Part shown: positions 1 to 11,972 of the stretch, one piece after another
Layout: each line of letters opens with the position of its first letter
Numbering within the stretch: the first letter of the stretch is position 1
Assembly: GCA_021495925.1 (NCBI GenBank)
Contig: JAKEKT010000032.1
Location: 124,001-188,000 of the forward strand
Reading direction: 5' to 3'
Length of the DNA stretch: 64,000 bases
From: Diplodia intermedia
Taxonomy: Eukaryota > Ascomycota > Dothideomycetes > Botryosphaeriales > Botryosphaeriaceae
Position numbers and translations under genes: made by a program
Notes under the pieces: generated by a model
The model's input: only the letters and a program-made list of their open reading frames with translations
Database searches by the model: none
What the model was told of the DNA's origin: nothing

Positions 1-2635
1 CTGTGCTCCTGCCTGTCGAAACACCCGCTCGCCAGCCCTCGTCCACCTTCGCTCGTCCGCTGCCGCCCCTGCTCGCGGGGTATGTACTTTCGTCCGGCTG
101 TATGATCAACCGCTAGCTTGTCGGGGGACGACGGAAGTTGGACCCGGTGTGGGAAGCAGCTGACATTGGCTTACTCGCCGGGTTGGTATTCAGCGTTTTG
201 CGAAAGGACTCAACAACGATGCGTATGGTATACTTCTCTAACCCGATGCTACCTGCGCTCTGATAGTAAACCATGACTTTTCATAGAGCTATGAATCTCT
301 CAACTGTTCTGCGTGCCCATGGCATCAGAGACCTGCCTCGCGACGCGCAGTATCTAGACTCGGCTTTTGCTCATCGGACCACAATTGCAGGAAGGGCCAG
401 AAGTAGTAACCCGCGCTATTGGCGGAGAAATCTAAGGTTAATCCATCCATGATCTTAGCAAGATGCTTTAAAAGATGGCGGAGCGGGTGGACGTCTTCCA
501 ACTACGGACCGAGGCGGCACGAAGGAATGGCCCCAACTCTATCATTCCGGAAGGAAGAGTAGCACAACCTTCCTTCTTCTTCTCCTGCAGCACCTCCATG
601 CTCTGGCGTACATGGCGCATCCTTTGCGCCATCTCCACGCCGGTGAGGTGAAAACCCTCCGGTGCGTTCTGGACCTCGGCAGGCTCGACCAAGATCGACG
701 GCCTGGGCCTTGGTCTATTTCTTACAGCTACAGGGAGAGCCGTCTGAGACGTGAGGACAGAAGGGCCCTTGCCCATAGGGCGGGTAGAGGTATAGAGTCA
801 TAGTGACCGAGTCAGTTTGTAGCCTTCCCTTTGTGGGAGTCCAGAGAACGCCAGGTTTGCAAATCCGAGCATAGCGCCGACGGTAGAAGCCGCGAGAGGG
901 GGCATGAACGCGTGCTAATGGCGTGACAACTTGAGGTAACAGGATAGCAGGAAAGTGTACTGTGTAGCACTGTTTTTGGTATAGAACAATGGTGTGTGGA
1001 TGTCGGTTAGCATTTGAAGACGAAGCCAGCGGGATTGACAACCTTTGTGCATGCTTGAGTCGAAGGAAAGCTTGACTTGGGTTGTCGTGAGTAAGGCGAA
1101 AACCCCTCCTCTACTCACACTCCCGCAGAATGGTGGCGACAAGGTCGAGTCAGTTGGTGCAGGCAGCCAGGGCCTCATGTTCGCAGGAAAGCATGAAGTA
1201 CACCTAGAGCGAATGCGACCAGCACCACGTGGGAAGTGCCAGGGTAACAAGCAGGGGGGGCGGGACCGAGGCGTTCGAACATGCGCGTCTGGCGCTGGGG
1301 AACGCCATCCCGACAGCCCGACGGGTTGCGGTACAGGGGCAACAAGGCCTCCGTCCTTGGCAAGGGTTGCGAGCGTCGCTTCATCGTCATCCTGTCTTTG
1401 TCTCAGGTCCACCAGAGTGATCTGGCCTACACTGATTGCTGCTACCCATCACGATCAGCTTGACATTGGGGCCCAACGTCGAATGGTGCGCAATCCTTCT
1501 TGTCGGCAAATCGATGGAGGAGATCGTCTCGGAAGACAACCGAGGGCCTAACGCCCCCATGGTACGAAAGCCGAGTAGCGGCAGCACTAAGTGCGGCAGT
1601 TCCTGTGCCGTACAAGCTGAACCCGCCGTCTTCGGCACCCCGTTTCGACCAGCCCCAAGACGGAGTTGCGCGACCGGCGTCAGCATCGGAAGCATGCCAG
1701 CGGTGCTTGTCGACAGGACTGGCAGCAGAGATGGAAGGGACATGGCAGCATTCATGTAAAGAGCTGCTCGCCAGCTAATCAAACAGGCGGGCCGGCGGAA
1801 TGGCCGTTTTGGTGGGAAGATGCGAACAGCCCAATGGGGGAATGCCGGCAGCCGCCGAAGACGCAAGTAGTGGGTCCGGCGTCTGGCTAGCACTGGAGAG
1901 TCATGAACCATGGCTTCTGCGCCCTCGCACATGCCATTGCTTCCTTGGACCTCAGCTGACGCGGCACCCGTCTCTTCTGCGGCAGGTGGCTGCACTGCGA
2001 TCCTGCAGCGCCCCCGTGGGCCGTCGCTCTCCCTGCGGGCGGATAGGGGAGGTGCGGAGGAAAGCAGGCAGCTGGCTGCAGGTACAGTGCAGCCTCATCA
2101 AGCGTCGTATCGATGGACGCCGGCCGTCGACGATCCCTGGCGATCGCAGCAGAGAGGGAGGGCGTCCCTGGCGCTTGGTCCGACTTAAGCTTCTCCGGCG
2201 TGACGGACTGACCGCCGGTTCGCTCGTTACACAGTTGTACCGAACGATCTTCAGGCGGCCAGGGTCGCTCGCAGTCGCTCAGCAATCAACGGGCGTAAGA
2301 GGCATGCGGGGAATTTGCCGCAGCCATGGGAGCCCCTGGCCGTCCATCTGCAGCACTCGCTTGGCTTGCAATACCAGCGACGCCACCCCGTACCGTCGTG
2401 CCATGCTACCGCCTTACGGCGGGCGTCCTGGCGTCTTCCGTTGGCTTTGCCGACGTCGAATCTCTAGCGAGGGCCTTTTCCGGGGTCCTACCGTAGAATA
2501 ATTGCGTCCCGTGCATTTTCTAGCCCCCGGCAGTTCCATAACACTCGCACATGCCGCGTTCTTGATGATCTTGACTGACGGGCCCCGCACAACCGCACTC
2601 CACCATCCGCAGCATCTGGCACTCACCTCACCCTC
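1..2635. other. No supported gene
   Basis: I see no convincing gene here. The open stretches on both strands are short, overlap one another, and show no recognisable motif. Base composition is moderately GC-rich and not the AT-rich texture expected of heavily RIP-mutated transposons. The last ~100 bases are the promoter and leader of the rhodopsin-domain gene. Confidence 0.5.
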
Positions 2636-4071
2636 ATGTCCGACAACAAGGGCCCCGGTGCTCTGGCCACTTGCGTGGCCATCACTTGCGTTTCTGCCGC
2701 CATCGTTCTAACTCGTCTATGGATCCGTGTGTCTATTGTGCGTGCGTCGGGCTGGGACGATTGGATCATCACCATCGCCTGTGTATGTTGGAAACTGCGC
2801 TGCATACGTAGCATAACAGCTAACAATTGCAGGCTTCTATTTCCGGAATGACCATCACCATCAGTCAGCGTGAGTGCCGCTTCAAACTCCACCATCTTCA
2901 CAGATGCTGACGGCCATCTAGAGGTCAGGTTTGGACTTGGTAGACATACGAACGAACTCAGTGATGACATGCGGGAAAAGCTATACTTCGTAAGAGACCC
3001 CAAACCAACAATCGACCTCACTAACGCCCGCCCAGAACTTCTGGCTTTCCATCATCTTCTACAACACCGCCCTGGGCCTCACAAAGGTCTCCATCCTGAT
3101 GCAATACCTCCGCATCTTCGCTACCCACAAAGCCATGCGGATAGCCATCCTGACAACCCTCACCTTCATCATCCTCTACACGCTCGAAGCCGTCGTCCTC
3201 AGCATCTTCACCTGCACGCCAGTGTACCACTTCTGGAACCGCACGCCCGACGGAACCTGCGTCAACACCAAAGGGCTCTGGTTCTCGCACGCCGCCATCA
3301 ACATCTTCTCCGACGCCGTCATCATCATCCTCCCGATGCCCGTCTTCAAAGGGCTCAACCTGCCGACGAAGCAAAAAATCGCGCTCATGGCCATCTTCGC
3401 CTTAGGCGCCTTGTACGCCTCCCCCACCCCCCCCCGTCCCGCGCGTCGACATCCCAACTGACAACCACCACAGCGGCGCCGTCACGTCCATCCTGCGTCT
3501 GCAATCGCTGTACGCCGTCGCGGGCAGCGCGGACCAGTCCTACGACAACGTCGACGCGGCCGTGTGGTCCAACGTCGAGATCAACGTGGCCATCATCTGC
3601 GCGTCGCTGCCGACCTTCAAGGCGCTCGTCAAGCGCCTCTTCCCGCACCTGCTCTCGACGGACCCCGCCTCGCGCTCGCCCGCCGGCAACCACACCAGCG
3701 GCGGCAACCACACCGGCGGCGGCTCCATGTGGGCCCGGTCGCACCGCAGCACGCGGCTGCACGGCACCCTCATCTCGATGGACTGCATGGAGCGGGGCGA
3801 AGGCGGTGGAGATGGAAGGAAGAGGGGGCGGGGAGGGGAAGGCGTGTTCACGACGACGATTGAGAAGGGCGAGGCGAGGGTGGGGAGCGGCGGCGGGTAC
3901 GGCGGGGAGGCGTCGTCGGATGATGGCGAGAGCGGGCACAGTGCCGAGGGCATCAAGGTGACGACGGTGGTGTCGCAGCGCGAGGATTCCGGGTCCGATA
4001 AGAACATGTTGTATGCGGATGACGTGCACAGCATCAGTGAGAGCGAGAGGAAGTTTTTCCCGCACTCGTGA
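2636..4071 (+). CDS. Fungal rhodopsin-domain integral membrane protein
   Basis: Five exons fit the frame: 2636-2782, 2833-2869, 2922-2989, 3036-3412 and 3474-4071, giving 408 residues. Introns are 46-61 nt with GT..AG ends. The protein starts with a hydrophobic helix, followed by the GWDDWIITIAC segment typical of the family (loop between helices 1 and 2). Then come a YGLGRH-like segment (FGLGRHTNEL), FWLSIIFYNTALGLTKVSIL, a cysteine loop (FTCTPVYHFW..GTCVNTKG) and further helices, seven in all. The C-terminal ~150 residues are hydrophilic, Ser/Gly-rich and presumably cytosolic. The family (fungal rhodopsin domain, related to Pth11-like receptors) is widespread in Pezizomycotina; most members have no known ligand and lack a retinal lysine. 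Function here is therefore a plasma-membrane receptor-like protein, by inference. The start is the first ATG before the first helix. Confidence 0.88.
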
Positions 4072-5382
4072 CGGCGGCGGCCGGGTGTGGAGGGGTCTTA
4101 ACGGCAATTTTTTCTTTTGTTTGTTGTTCTCTGGAGGGGGGGTTTTTTGCTTGCTTGCGTGTATACCGCGTCCCTGGAGAGAATGGGATGGACTTGGATG
4201 GCATGGGGAGGAACTGGCATGGAAAACGATCTTTCTGTTCTTGCGTAGATGGCGAGAGCAAAGACATGAGTGTAGGATACCCGAGAGATATCATGCTGGA
4301 AGCATCTTAATACACAAATCAACAATGACGCATCGTCAGAAAAGTATAGTGCAAAATGCTTTCCTATCTCAGCGAAGGATTCATCGGCTATAACCTTAAC
4401 AGGCTTTCCATTCAGGACCAAGATGATTCCTCCAGAAAGACATCTGCAGGAGGACTGTAGAGACAACGACTCAACCCGTAAGCTGCGCACACAGTTCTGC
4501 AAGGCTTATCCTCGCTTGTCGTCCATGGCCCAGGAATACCGTCGTCTAATCATGTACAAGTCAGAAATACGAGTCTTGGAACGCTTTGTTCGGTCCGTGT
4601 TATCTGCATGACTTGCAATCTATATCAGCACTCCTCGTGTACATGACTCGACCTCGAATAAATAGAAAACTGAGTCGATCAAGCAGATGCACCTACCTAA
4701 AATGACGTCTTGCGAGGTCAAGATTGTGCCGGATCCTGCCGGGAAATCTTGTTGCGCCATCGGAAACTCCCAGCGAGTCTCACGACGAGTCATCGACCAG
4801 CGCCAAGCCTGATTCAGATAGTGCGCTTAGGGGGGAGCCAGCGTACCCCATGTAGTGCCATGACTCTAATGCCTTCACATGATTTCCATCCAAGCGCGAG
4901 CACTCTCCCAATAATAACCACGGATCGGCCGTATACCTTTCCAAGCACTAACTCCAAGAGAAGTGATGTTTCTTGCATTACTATAACCTCATTCCCGGGA
5001 TTAACTCTCGAGCTCCTTCTTGGCACTACCAGCTTGAGGGTGAGTTTGTTCGGCTCGGTTGTGGCAAAGTCTCATTAGCGTGGCGCATCATGCATGCCCT
5101 TGGGAAGGGTATGCAACGTGGGTGGATGGCACCAGTGGCATAGCGATGCTCTAGAGTTCTGCATCCATAACGCTGTGGTGTCTGGAGAGTATGTCATGTT
5201 CCGCAGTGGTGGCATGCTCGCCTCATATTAATCATGACATGGTACATACATACATTCAGAACCTGTTGTTACATCTCGTTGTACGTACATAGACAGCTCG
5301 ACGTTATTTACAAGGCAGTTCTCGTGACCCACAACGTCGCTAACATAAATTCATTTCGCAATTCAGACATGATGCGGGAAGT
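4072..5382. other. Intergenic, no supported gene
   Basis: This holds the 3' region of the rhodopsin-domain gene and the 3' side of the convergent small secreted protein gene. I see no gene, tRNA or clear repeat. Confidence 0.5.
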
Positions 5383-5683
5383 CTATGGGCAGTTGTCGCC
5401 AATGCCTAGAAAGTCAGATTCGATCCTGTGCGAGAAGGAAGACAGGACACTTACAGGAGCACTCAAAGAAGCCTGGAGTATCGAGCCTCACGCAGTCGGA
5501 GCAGTACGAGCCACCGCCACTCAGACGGGAGTTGCAGGTGAGAGCAGCCGTGTTCTCTTGGTTGATGTTGCAGTCCCAGGAGTAGACGCCGTCGTGGTCG
5601 GTGCACTTGCCAGTGAGATCAAGCGTCTCGCTGGCTGCAAAACCAGCGAGCAGGGTGAAGAGGACGGAGACGGCGAAACGCAT
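5383..5683 (-). CDS. Small secreted cysteine-rich protein
   Basis: Two exons on the minus strand, 5683-5455 and 5405-5383, give 83 residues. The intron (5454-5406, 49 nt) has a GTAAGT donor, a CTGAC branch point and a TAG acceptor. The N-terminus MRFAVSVLFTLLAGFAASE is a clear signal peptide with likely cleavage after the AGFAAS region. The mature part is about 64 residues with eight cysteines (GKC, WDC, LTC, SYC, SDC, EC, SC, DNC), an even number compatible with four disulfides. Reading through the intron instead ends at 5414 with a different tail but also eight cysteines, so splicing decides the C-terminus without changing the class. Size, secretion and cysteine content match candidate apoplastic effectors or defence-like peptides of fungi. 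I do not recognise a named family, and the role is inferred from these properties only. The upstream non-coding stretch is long. Confidence 0.62.
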
Positions 5684-8600
5684 TTTATCTAGGGGGTGCA
5701 ACGTTAGAGAACCAGTCGTTCCCAGCGTCCATCTATGCTCACAATTTGTAGTGTCAAGTCTTTGGGGAAGATGTTGATTCAGATTGATGGAGTTGGGTTG
5801 ACGAACAATTCGAGGCGACGCTTCTTTTTATCTTGCAAGTACAGCACAGCGAGACCACATCCGATTCCCGAGCCGGCGTTGGTTGTAAAAAGTCCAGATC
5901 ACGCTCTCGACTCGTAGAAACCCAACAGTGTGTTTTTACGACGGTAAAGATATCCGGTTTCCCCAGGCAGCTAGTGTTGGTGGGGTAATTGTTTCACGAC
6001 CCGCATAGGCCTGGTGGCCTGTTCTTGTCAGCTCTTATAGGGGCCGCGTGCAAGCTAAACATGTGGGGAAGCAACATTACCTACCTTTCTAAGTGCAGGA
6101 CGGTGAATGTTCTCGGGAAAACCAGTATAAGCAACTGAAAGATAAGAGCGCGATAGATCTGCTCACCTATCTCGTTGTGCTTTACAAGCTTCCCCCATTC
6201 AATTTGAGGTGTGCACTTGCCAGCCCGTTTACAGCAGCAGTGACTCGCATCGTGCGATAGTGACCGGTTGAATCTGATCTCTGCTAATTGCGGAACCGCC
6301 AACAGCTTGTCGTCGCGTCCAGCCCCGCTTTCGCTTTCAATCATCTCCCCACCGCTCAATCAATTTTGTTCCCGAGCCCCAGATGGCACCGGCCAACAAG
6401 GAGCGACTCCCGAAATCGTTTTGGTGCTACTAGTCAACGTACAACATCAACCGATCGACAATCCCATTCAAGGCTCCTCTTCGCAACACTCCTGCAATTC
6501 AGGCCCTTGAAACCGACATGACTCGACAGCCAACAACCAGAGCCAAGCAGCGGCCTAACTACACCGCTTTTCCTCTTCACGTTTTCTCAGCAAATTTAAT
6601 AACGTGAGGGCGATCTGTTCTTGAAACCGAAACACACTTGCCAAGCTGCTCATTTTATAGACTTTGTAAGGGTCGGAGTGCTAGAACAGGATGGACAGTG
6701 TTCCTATGAGATCATCCACCCCACAGACAAGGCAGCGATAGTCAAACGAAGCCCGACACGGCTTTGCATCGGACTGGTGCTGCAACAGTCAGGCGTACTG
6801 AAGGCAGGCAGCCGTGGCATGACAAGGTTCTTTGGAAAAGCTTCTATGAGTAGCCCAGGTACTGGAGCCACAACCTCAGAGGTTGGACGTGGCACTTTGG
6901 CTGAGCTGGACCAACACGACCATACCGAAACCATCGCGGCCTCTCCGGGGTCCCCGCGCCAGATCTGGAAAGTAGATCTTCCGCCGGAAAGGCGGATCTT
7001 CCGCCGGAAAGGCAGACTTGCACCGGAAAGTGGCGTCGGTAGCTGGACCCCTGTTGGGAACATGACGCGCGGCTCGACCGACACCGGTGTATGTGGCGCC
7101 ACAGTTAGCGTCGTGGCCAGCAGCAGCCAAGCACATGCGAAAGTTTCACGGCAGCTGTAGATACCAGCGCCAACAGTCTATCTACGGTATGAGCTTTGAG
7201 CTCAGCATGCCCAGGTAAGTGATGACGATTGTCGATTTCTCCCCAGCCACGGCAATGCACCGAGAAACAGAAGCACCATTAGCGCTTGTGCGCCGCTGTT
7301 GTTTCGCCACCTCCCGCCGATACTCGTACCTACGTACCTCAACCATTTTAGCGGCGTTGAATGTCGCTATGTACCATATTACGACTGAAAGCATGCTACA
7401 ATATACTTTCGTATTCGCATCTGCAAACAGGTATACCACTACTGCAGGGCGCAGTGGGAGTGGCTCCTGAGATGCCCCGCATCACCGGTACATGTACCAG
7501 TGGCGCGCTTGCGCCGGGAGGCTGGTTCGGGTCGATAGCGCGCACGACGGCGGCGAACCGGGGCGACGGCAGTCAGCGTCTGGACCACGTCCAGGATCGC
7601 TGCTCGCCCTCCCTATCGAGGAACTACCGAGACAACATGCGCCATCTGGGTGGAAGATTCCCATGTGCCGATGGAAGCGCTTCCGCGATCTACGACGACG
7701 GACCGCTGTCGTTGGTCCGCCTCAACCCTGAAGCGCGGCGGATCGCCACACTTCATCTGCTTGTCCCCATACGCTCGCTACTGCTGCTGCTCTGGTTGGT
7801 CTTGGCTGTCAGCAGCCTGGCTGGCTGGCTGGCTTAGGGGCGGCTGACGACAGCCGCTTGCGCTTGCTGCCGCGTACGTGCGTGGCCCGGAAGCTCGAAC
7901 GTAGCGGACCTCGTGTTCGGTCGATTTTGCCGGGCCGTTCGTTGGTGTTGTGCGGGCGTGCGACCAATAATCATGCTTGGTCGTGGTGTTGGGTTGGCTG
8001 GTGGCGGCGCTGCTCTCCCGTTAGCCTACCCCTCCATCGTGGCGTTCGATCGGGTAATTCCAGAGATTCGGTTTCTCTGGTGCGGCTGCAACTTGTGTGT
8101 TTTGGTCTACACTTTATCTTGCCGTTTAGCTTTCCTTTGATTGGCGCTCCTTTGGTTTCCCACATCTCCCACCTCTTTCTCGTCCAAGCCTTACTCATCG
8201 CGACATCCTCCAGCCCAGTCCCCTTCCATCCTTCTACTTCTTCCAGTCCCTCTGCACCGTCATATAACCCACAGCCATACACGCCACCACCGGGTACCCA
8301 CCATCTCCTTTCCAGCAAAACCACACAACCGCCCCGGCCCCCTCACTCAACCCCCCTCTTCTCCTCCCCACCCACATTCCCGAACGCCACATCCACCCAC
8401 GCGCCACCATGCCGCCGCCTCCGCCACGATCCGCCTCATATCATAGGCAGTGCTCCTTCCCCCCTTACTCGCCTCTCCTTGCGCTCCGCCCCCGCCCTCA
8501 CCATCCACTCCAAAAGCGCCGACATGCCGCCGGCTCCGTACATCCCTTGCGCCACGGTGGCGTCGACGGAAGGCGCCTCTGGCTGTAACTCCTCTGAGCC

Positions 8601-10190
8601 TCGCAGTCGATAGTACCAGCGATGTGATAGTGAGCATCGGCTTAGGGTTTCGGCAGGGTCCGGGGGCGGGGCTGGTGTGTTGGAAAGGGGTTTGGCGGTA
8701 GGGGCGGTGGCGGCGGATGAGGAGGAGGAGGGGGGGAAGGGGAAGGGGAAGGGTTAAGGACGTCGGGGAGGAGGTGCTTGTTGGTGCTTGATTTTTAATG
8801 TTGTATTGCCAAATAGCGCGTGTGGAATTTGCAAGATGTCTCTCACGACGTGGGTGTGGTACGTGCGGCTGAAAATGGGATGAAGCACGGAATGTGTCTC
8901 TGAAACAGTGGTCCAAAGGGATGAGAGATCCATCCGGTAGCTTTGTACGTACACTCGAACGATCTGCTAGGCACATGTTTACATGACTGGAGAAGCGGAG
9001 ACCCGTTCGATGCGACGTGCTTCTTCATGTGAAATTGAGAATGATCAGGGATAGGACGCCCCGCTAAGTTGCGATTGGTTGATCGGATACGAGGCTGCAT
9101 TATCTTCAGGCGGGCCGTGGAAGTTGGCAAGCTGAGAGCCTCAGCCTGAGCCAATGTGGCAAAGTTGAAAAGGAAATAGGGCTTAAACGGCGAGCAAAAG
9201 CGGGGTCGAGAATGACGTGAGCTACGCGACGCACGTACTGCGCCTCATCAGACCATTACAAGGAGAGCCGGCAAGGCTGGCTGTATGAGCTTCGCAACTT
9301 TCATGTTCTTTATCGCCTCGTATGACGTTCTCAGTTTCGGTATGCTTGTGAGATGTGCTGCCACAGGAAACCCGTCTATATGCAAGTTATGAATAAGCCG
9401 AGAGGGGACCAATTGAGTAAAGGAATTTGTAGGGCTGTTGAGCGCCGAATGCATGAATGTCAGCTTGTGCCACAGTTGGCGGCCCGGGGCGTCCCGCTGC
9501 CCCGCACTTCTAATGTCATCCTTGTCCGGGGGATAGTCTTAGACCGGACTGCCCAAGCCTTGCCGCGCTTTTTTTTTTCGCATTTATCAGCGCCTACCTT
9601 GCTTTTTGGGTAGTCTGGCCTGTATGATGCGAATGTAGTCATCGATGACGCTGTGTGCCTATGCAGCAAGTTCATTGTAGAGCACACTAAGCCTTGCTAC
9701 GCTGCAGGTCATTGCGGCTCAGAACAATCCATAAAGCGGGGTAAAGGTCTAGAAGATAATAGACGGGGCGTGTAAGCACTCATGCTGTGCTACGGTGGCA
9801 TACATCAACGTCATCTACTTCGTCATTTTCAGCCGCTCCACTCTGTAAGAGGCTGACACGGTTCGATCGAAAGTTGGGGTGCAGTCGAGGTCTCAGCTGG
9901 TGATGTGGTGAGATGATGTAGGCGGCAGCTTATCATGGACGGCGTTGTGAAGCAGTCTATCCACCTTGCATATAACGCCTTTGCCTATCAAAAGGCATTA
10001 AGTTGGGCGTGAAAGCCGACCTTGGAAGGTATACTTAAGGCACAGTTTGCCGCTGTGGTTTGAATTCAAAACAACTCTCGCACTTCGACCGTATCTTATA
10101 GTCCAAACTAAGAGCAGGTTCCGCGTTATCCTCAATCACAAACTTTGAATACTCTTCCAGCAGGTCTGACGCTTCCTGGACGAGGAAGAA
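5684..10190. other. Long intergenic region, no supported gene
   Basis: About 4.5 kb without a gene I can support. It contains a 20-bp tandem repeat near 6975-7033 (listed separately) and a C/T-rich tract around 8160-8480 that looks like a promoter or leader, but no coding frame with recognisable content follows it. The last few hundred bases are the promoter of the HET gene. Confidence 0.45.
6975..7033. repeat. Tandem 20-bp repeat with palindromic core
   Basis: The 19-mer GATCTTCCGCCGGAAAGGC occurs at 6975-6993 and again at 6995-7013 (period 20). A degraded third copy (GACTTGCACCGGAAAGTGGC) begins about 7015. Each good copy contains TTCCGCCGGAA, an interrupted palindrome (TTCCG-C-CGGAA). This could be a paired protein-binding site or a young microduplication. 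Confidence 0.75.
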
Positions 10191-11972
10191 ATGAAGAAGA
10201 CCAAGACGACATACCACTACGAGCCCCTGAGCAATTCCACCACACAATTTCGGCTCCTAAAACTACTCCCGGGGAAAGATGACGAGGAATTGAAGTGTAA
10301 GCTCGAGGTTCACTTCAGAAGATCGTCCGGAAAGGGGGCTGCTACACCAAGTTACTGCGCCATCTCTTACGTCTGGGGCCCCGAGCTGGAGACCCCGCCC
10401 ACCATCAGGTGTCATGAAAGGAGAGTTGAAATCCAACCAAGCCTGGAAGACGCTCTGAGGCGACTACGGGAAAAAAGCGGTTCCCAATATCTTTGGACAG
10501 ATGCCATCTGCATCGATCAAGGAAACGAGGATGAGAAAAAGAGCCAGATTTTGGAAATGGGATCCGTCTATCAGGACGCGACGAAAGTGTACGTTTGGCT
10601 CGGCACGAATGACAGGGAAGACGCATTCACGTTGATGAATCACTTGGGTGATCGCATGGAGCGCGACGATGACAAGTTCAGGAAGGCTGCCGAGAATTGT
10701 CGAAGCAAGCAGTGGGAAGCCCTGTCCAAACTCCTCAAGAACGACTGGTTTGAGCGGGTTTGGACATTACAAGAGATCTGTCTTGCCTCTCGCGGACTGG
10801 TGATGAGTGGTATCAATGAAGTCGAATGGGCGAGGTTTGTTTCGATCTGCCGCCGGCTTCACGCCACCTGCAGGAAGCTTCGACACAAACACGACTTACG
10901 GTTTTATCGGGTCTTGAGAACAGATGTCGACTTCCGGACGGGACATGAAGGCCCGGGATATCTCCTAAAGCTCGTTCGCACAAGGAAGTGCAAAGAGCCC
11001 ATCGACAGAATCCGTGGAATTCTGGGTCATAACTTCTTCCGGCAGTTCCAGAGAGATCATGGCCACCCCTTCATTCGCCCCGAGTATTTGAGAACAGAGA
11101 TTACAGAATTCGACCACGAGGTGACCCAACAGCTCTTGAAGCTTCCGGAGCCGCTCTACATTCTGTCACTGGTTCAACAAGAGAAAGACAAAGACAAAGA
11201 CACTATGTGTAACTATACCCATCCCTCATGGGTCCCGCGCTTCAAACAGGGTACCGATGTGTCGACCCTTGCAGATGAGACCAAGAGAGACGGATCTTGG
11301 AATGCCGGTGGAAAGTCTACCCTTGGGCGTCTGTTCCCTCAGCAGAACGTGCTGGATGTCAAGGGTGTTGAGGTGGACTCAATCGAATGGCAATCGGAGA
11401 AGATCACGAACCGCCTCAAGAATGGGGACAGCAACGACCTCGTCAAATCCATCTGGCAGAAGATGAAGGAAGTCTCGGGGGACAAGAAGAAAGAGAAGGA
11501 TCTTTTCCGGGAGTTTTGCGAGATCTTCTACCTGGAGAACCATTTTTCCAACAGAGAAAGATCACAGGAAAGCTACCCGGATACTAATCGACAGATGGCC
11601 CACTGTCTGGCTTACTTTGCAGACAACAAGATCGACCAATCCTGTGTCAAGCGCCTCCGAAACAAGTACCCAGACGGAATTGCCGAAGAATTCTTTCCAG
11701 ATGTTCTCCATCATTGTCGGAACAGGCGATTCGTAGTGACTCAGAAGAAGGGGTACCTGGGCCTGGCACCTGAGGTTTCACGCGCTTCTCCCGATGGGAA
11801 AGGGGATAAAGTATGTGTCTTATTCGGCAGTCAAGTCCCTTTCCTACTGAGACATGAGAATGGGGAGTATCGTTTGTGTGGGGAATTATTCATTCTCCAT
11901 CTGATGAATGGGGAGGCGATCAAATTGTTGGAGTCTGGAAAAGTTCAGGAGAAGACATTCAATTTGGTGTGA
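10191..11972 (+). CDS. HET-domain (heterokaryon incompatibility) protein
   Basis: Uninterrupted frame of 593 residues. The HET domain lies at about residues 50-205. It opens with YCAISYVWG, continues with a QPSLEDALRRLR segment, then YLWTDAICIDQGNEDEKKSQI, a MGSVYQDATKVYVWLG segment, and closes with DWFERVWTLQEICLASRG; these are the three conserved blocks of the family. The remaining ~390 residues resemble the variable C-terminal half of such proteins and contain no motif I recognise. HET proteins trigger programmed cell death after fusion of genetically different hyphae, and recent work treats the domain as a TIR-related NAD-consuming fold. No NACHT, WD40 or ankyrin partner module is attached. 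The start is the first ATG in frame and gives a normal N-terminus (YEPLSNSTTQFRLLKLLPG). Confidence 0.93.
   Translation: MKKTKTTYHYEPLSNSTTQFRLLKLLPGKDDEELKCKLEVHFRRSSGKGAATPSYCAISYVWGPELETPPTIRCHERRVEIQPSLEDALRRLREKSGSQYLWTDAICIDQGNEDEKKSQILEMGSVYQDATKVYVWLGTNDREDAFTLMNHLGDRMERDDDKFRKAAENCRSKQWEALSKLLKNDWFERVWTLQEICLASRGLVMSGINEVEWARFVSICRRLHATCRKLRHKHDLRFYRVLRTDVDFRTGHEGPGYLLKLVRTRKCKEPIDRIRGILGHNFFRQFQRDHGHPFIRPEYLRTEITEFDHEVTQQLLKLPEPLYILSLVQQEKDKDKDTMCNYTHPSWVPRFKQGTDVSTLADETKRDGSWNAGGKSTLGRLFPQQNVLDVKGVEVDSIEWQSEKITNRLKNGDSNDLVKSIWQKMKEVSGDKKKEKDLFREFCEIFYLENHFSNRERSQESYPDTNRQMAHCLAYFADNKIDQSCVKRLRNKYPDGIAEEFFPDVLHHCRNRRFVVTQKKGYLGLAPEVSRASPDGKGDKVCVLFGSQVPFLLRHENGEYRLCGELFILHLMNGEAIKLLESGKVQEKTFNLV

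Noticed and set aside
1387..2501. Overlapping long frames on both strands
   Set aside because: They lie in different frames over the same bases and contain no recognisable motif.
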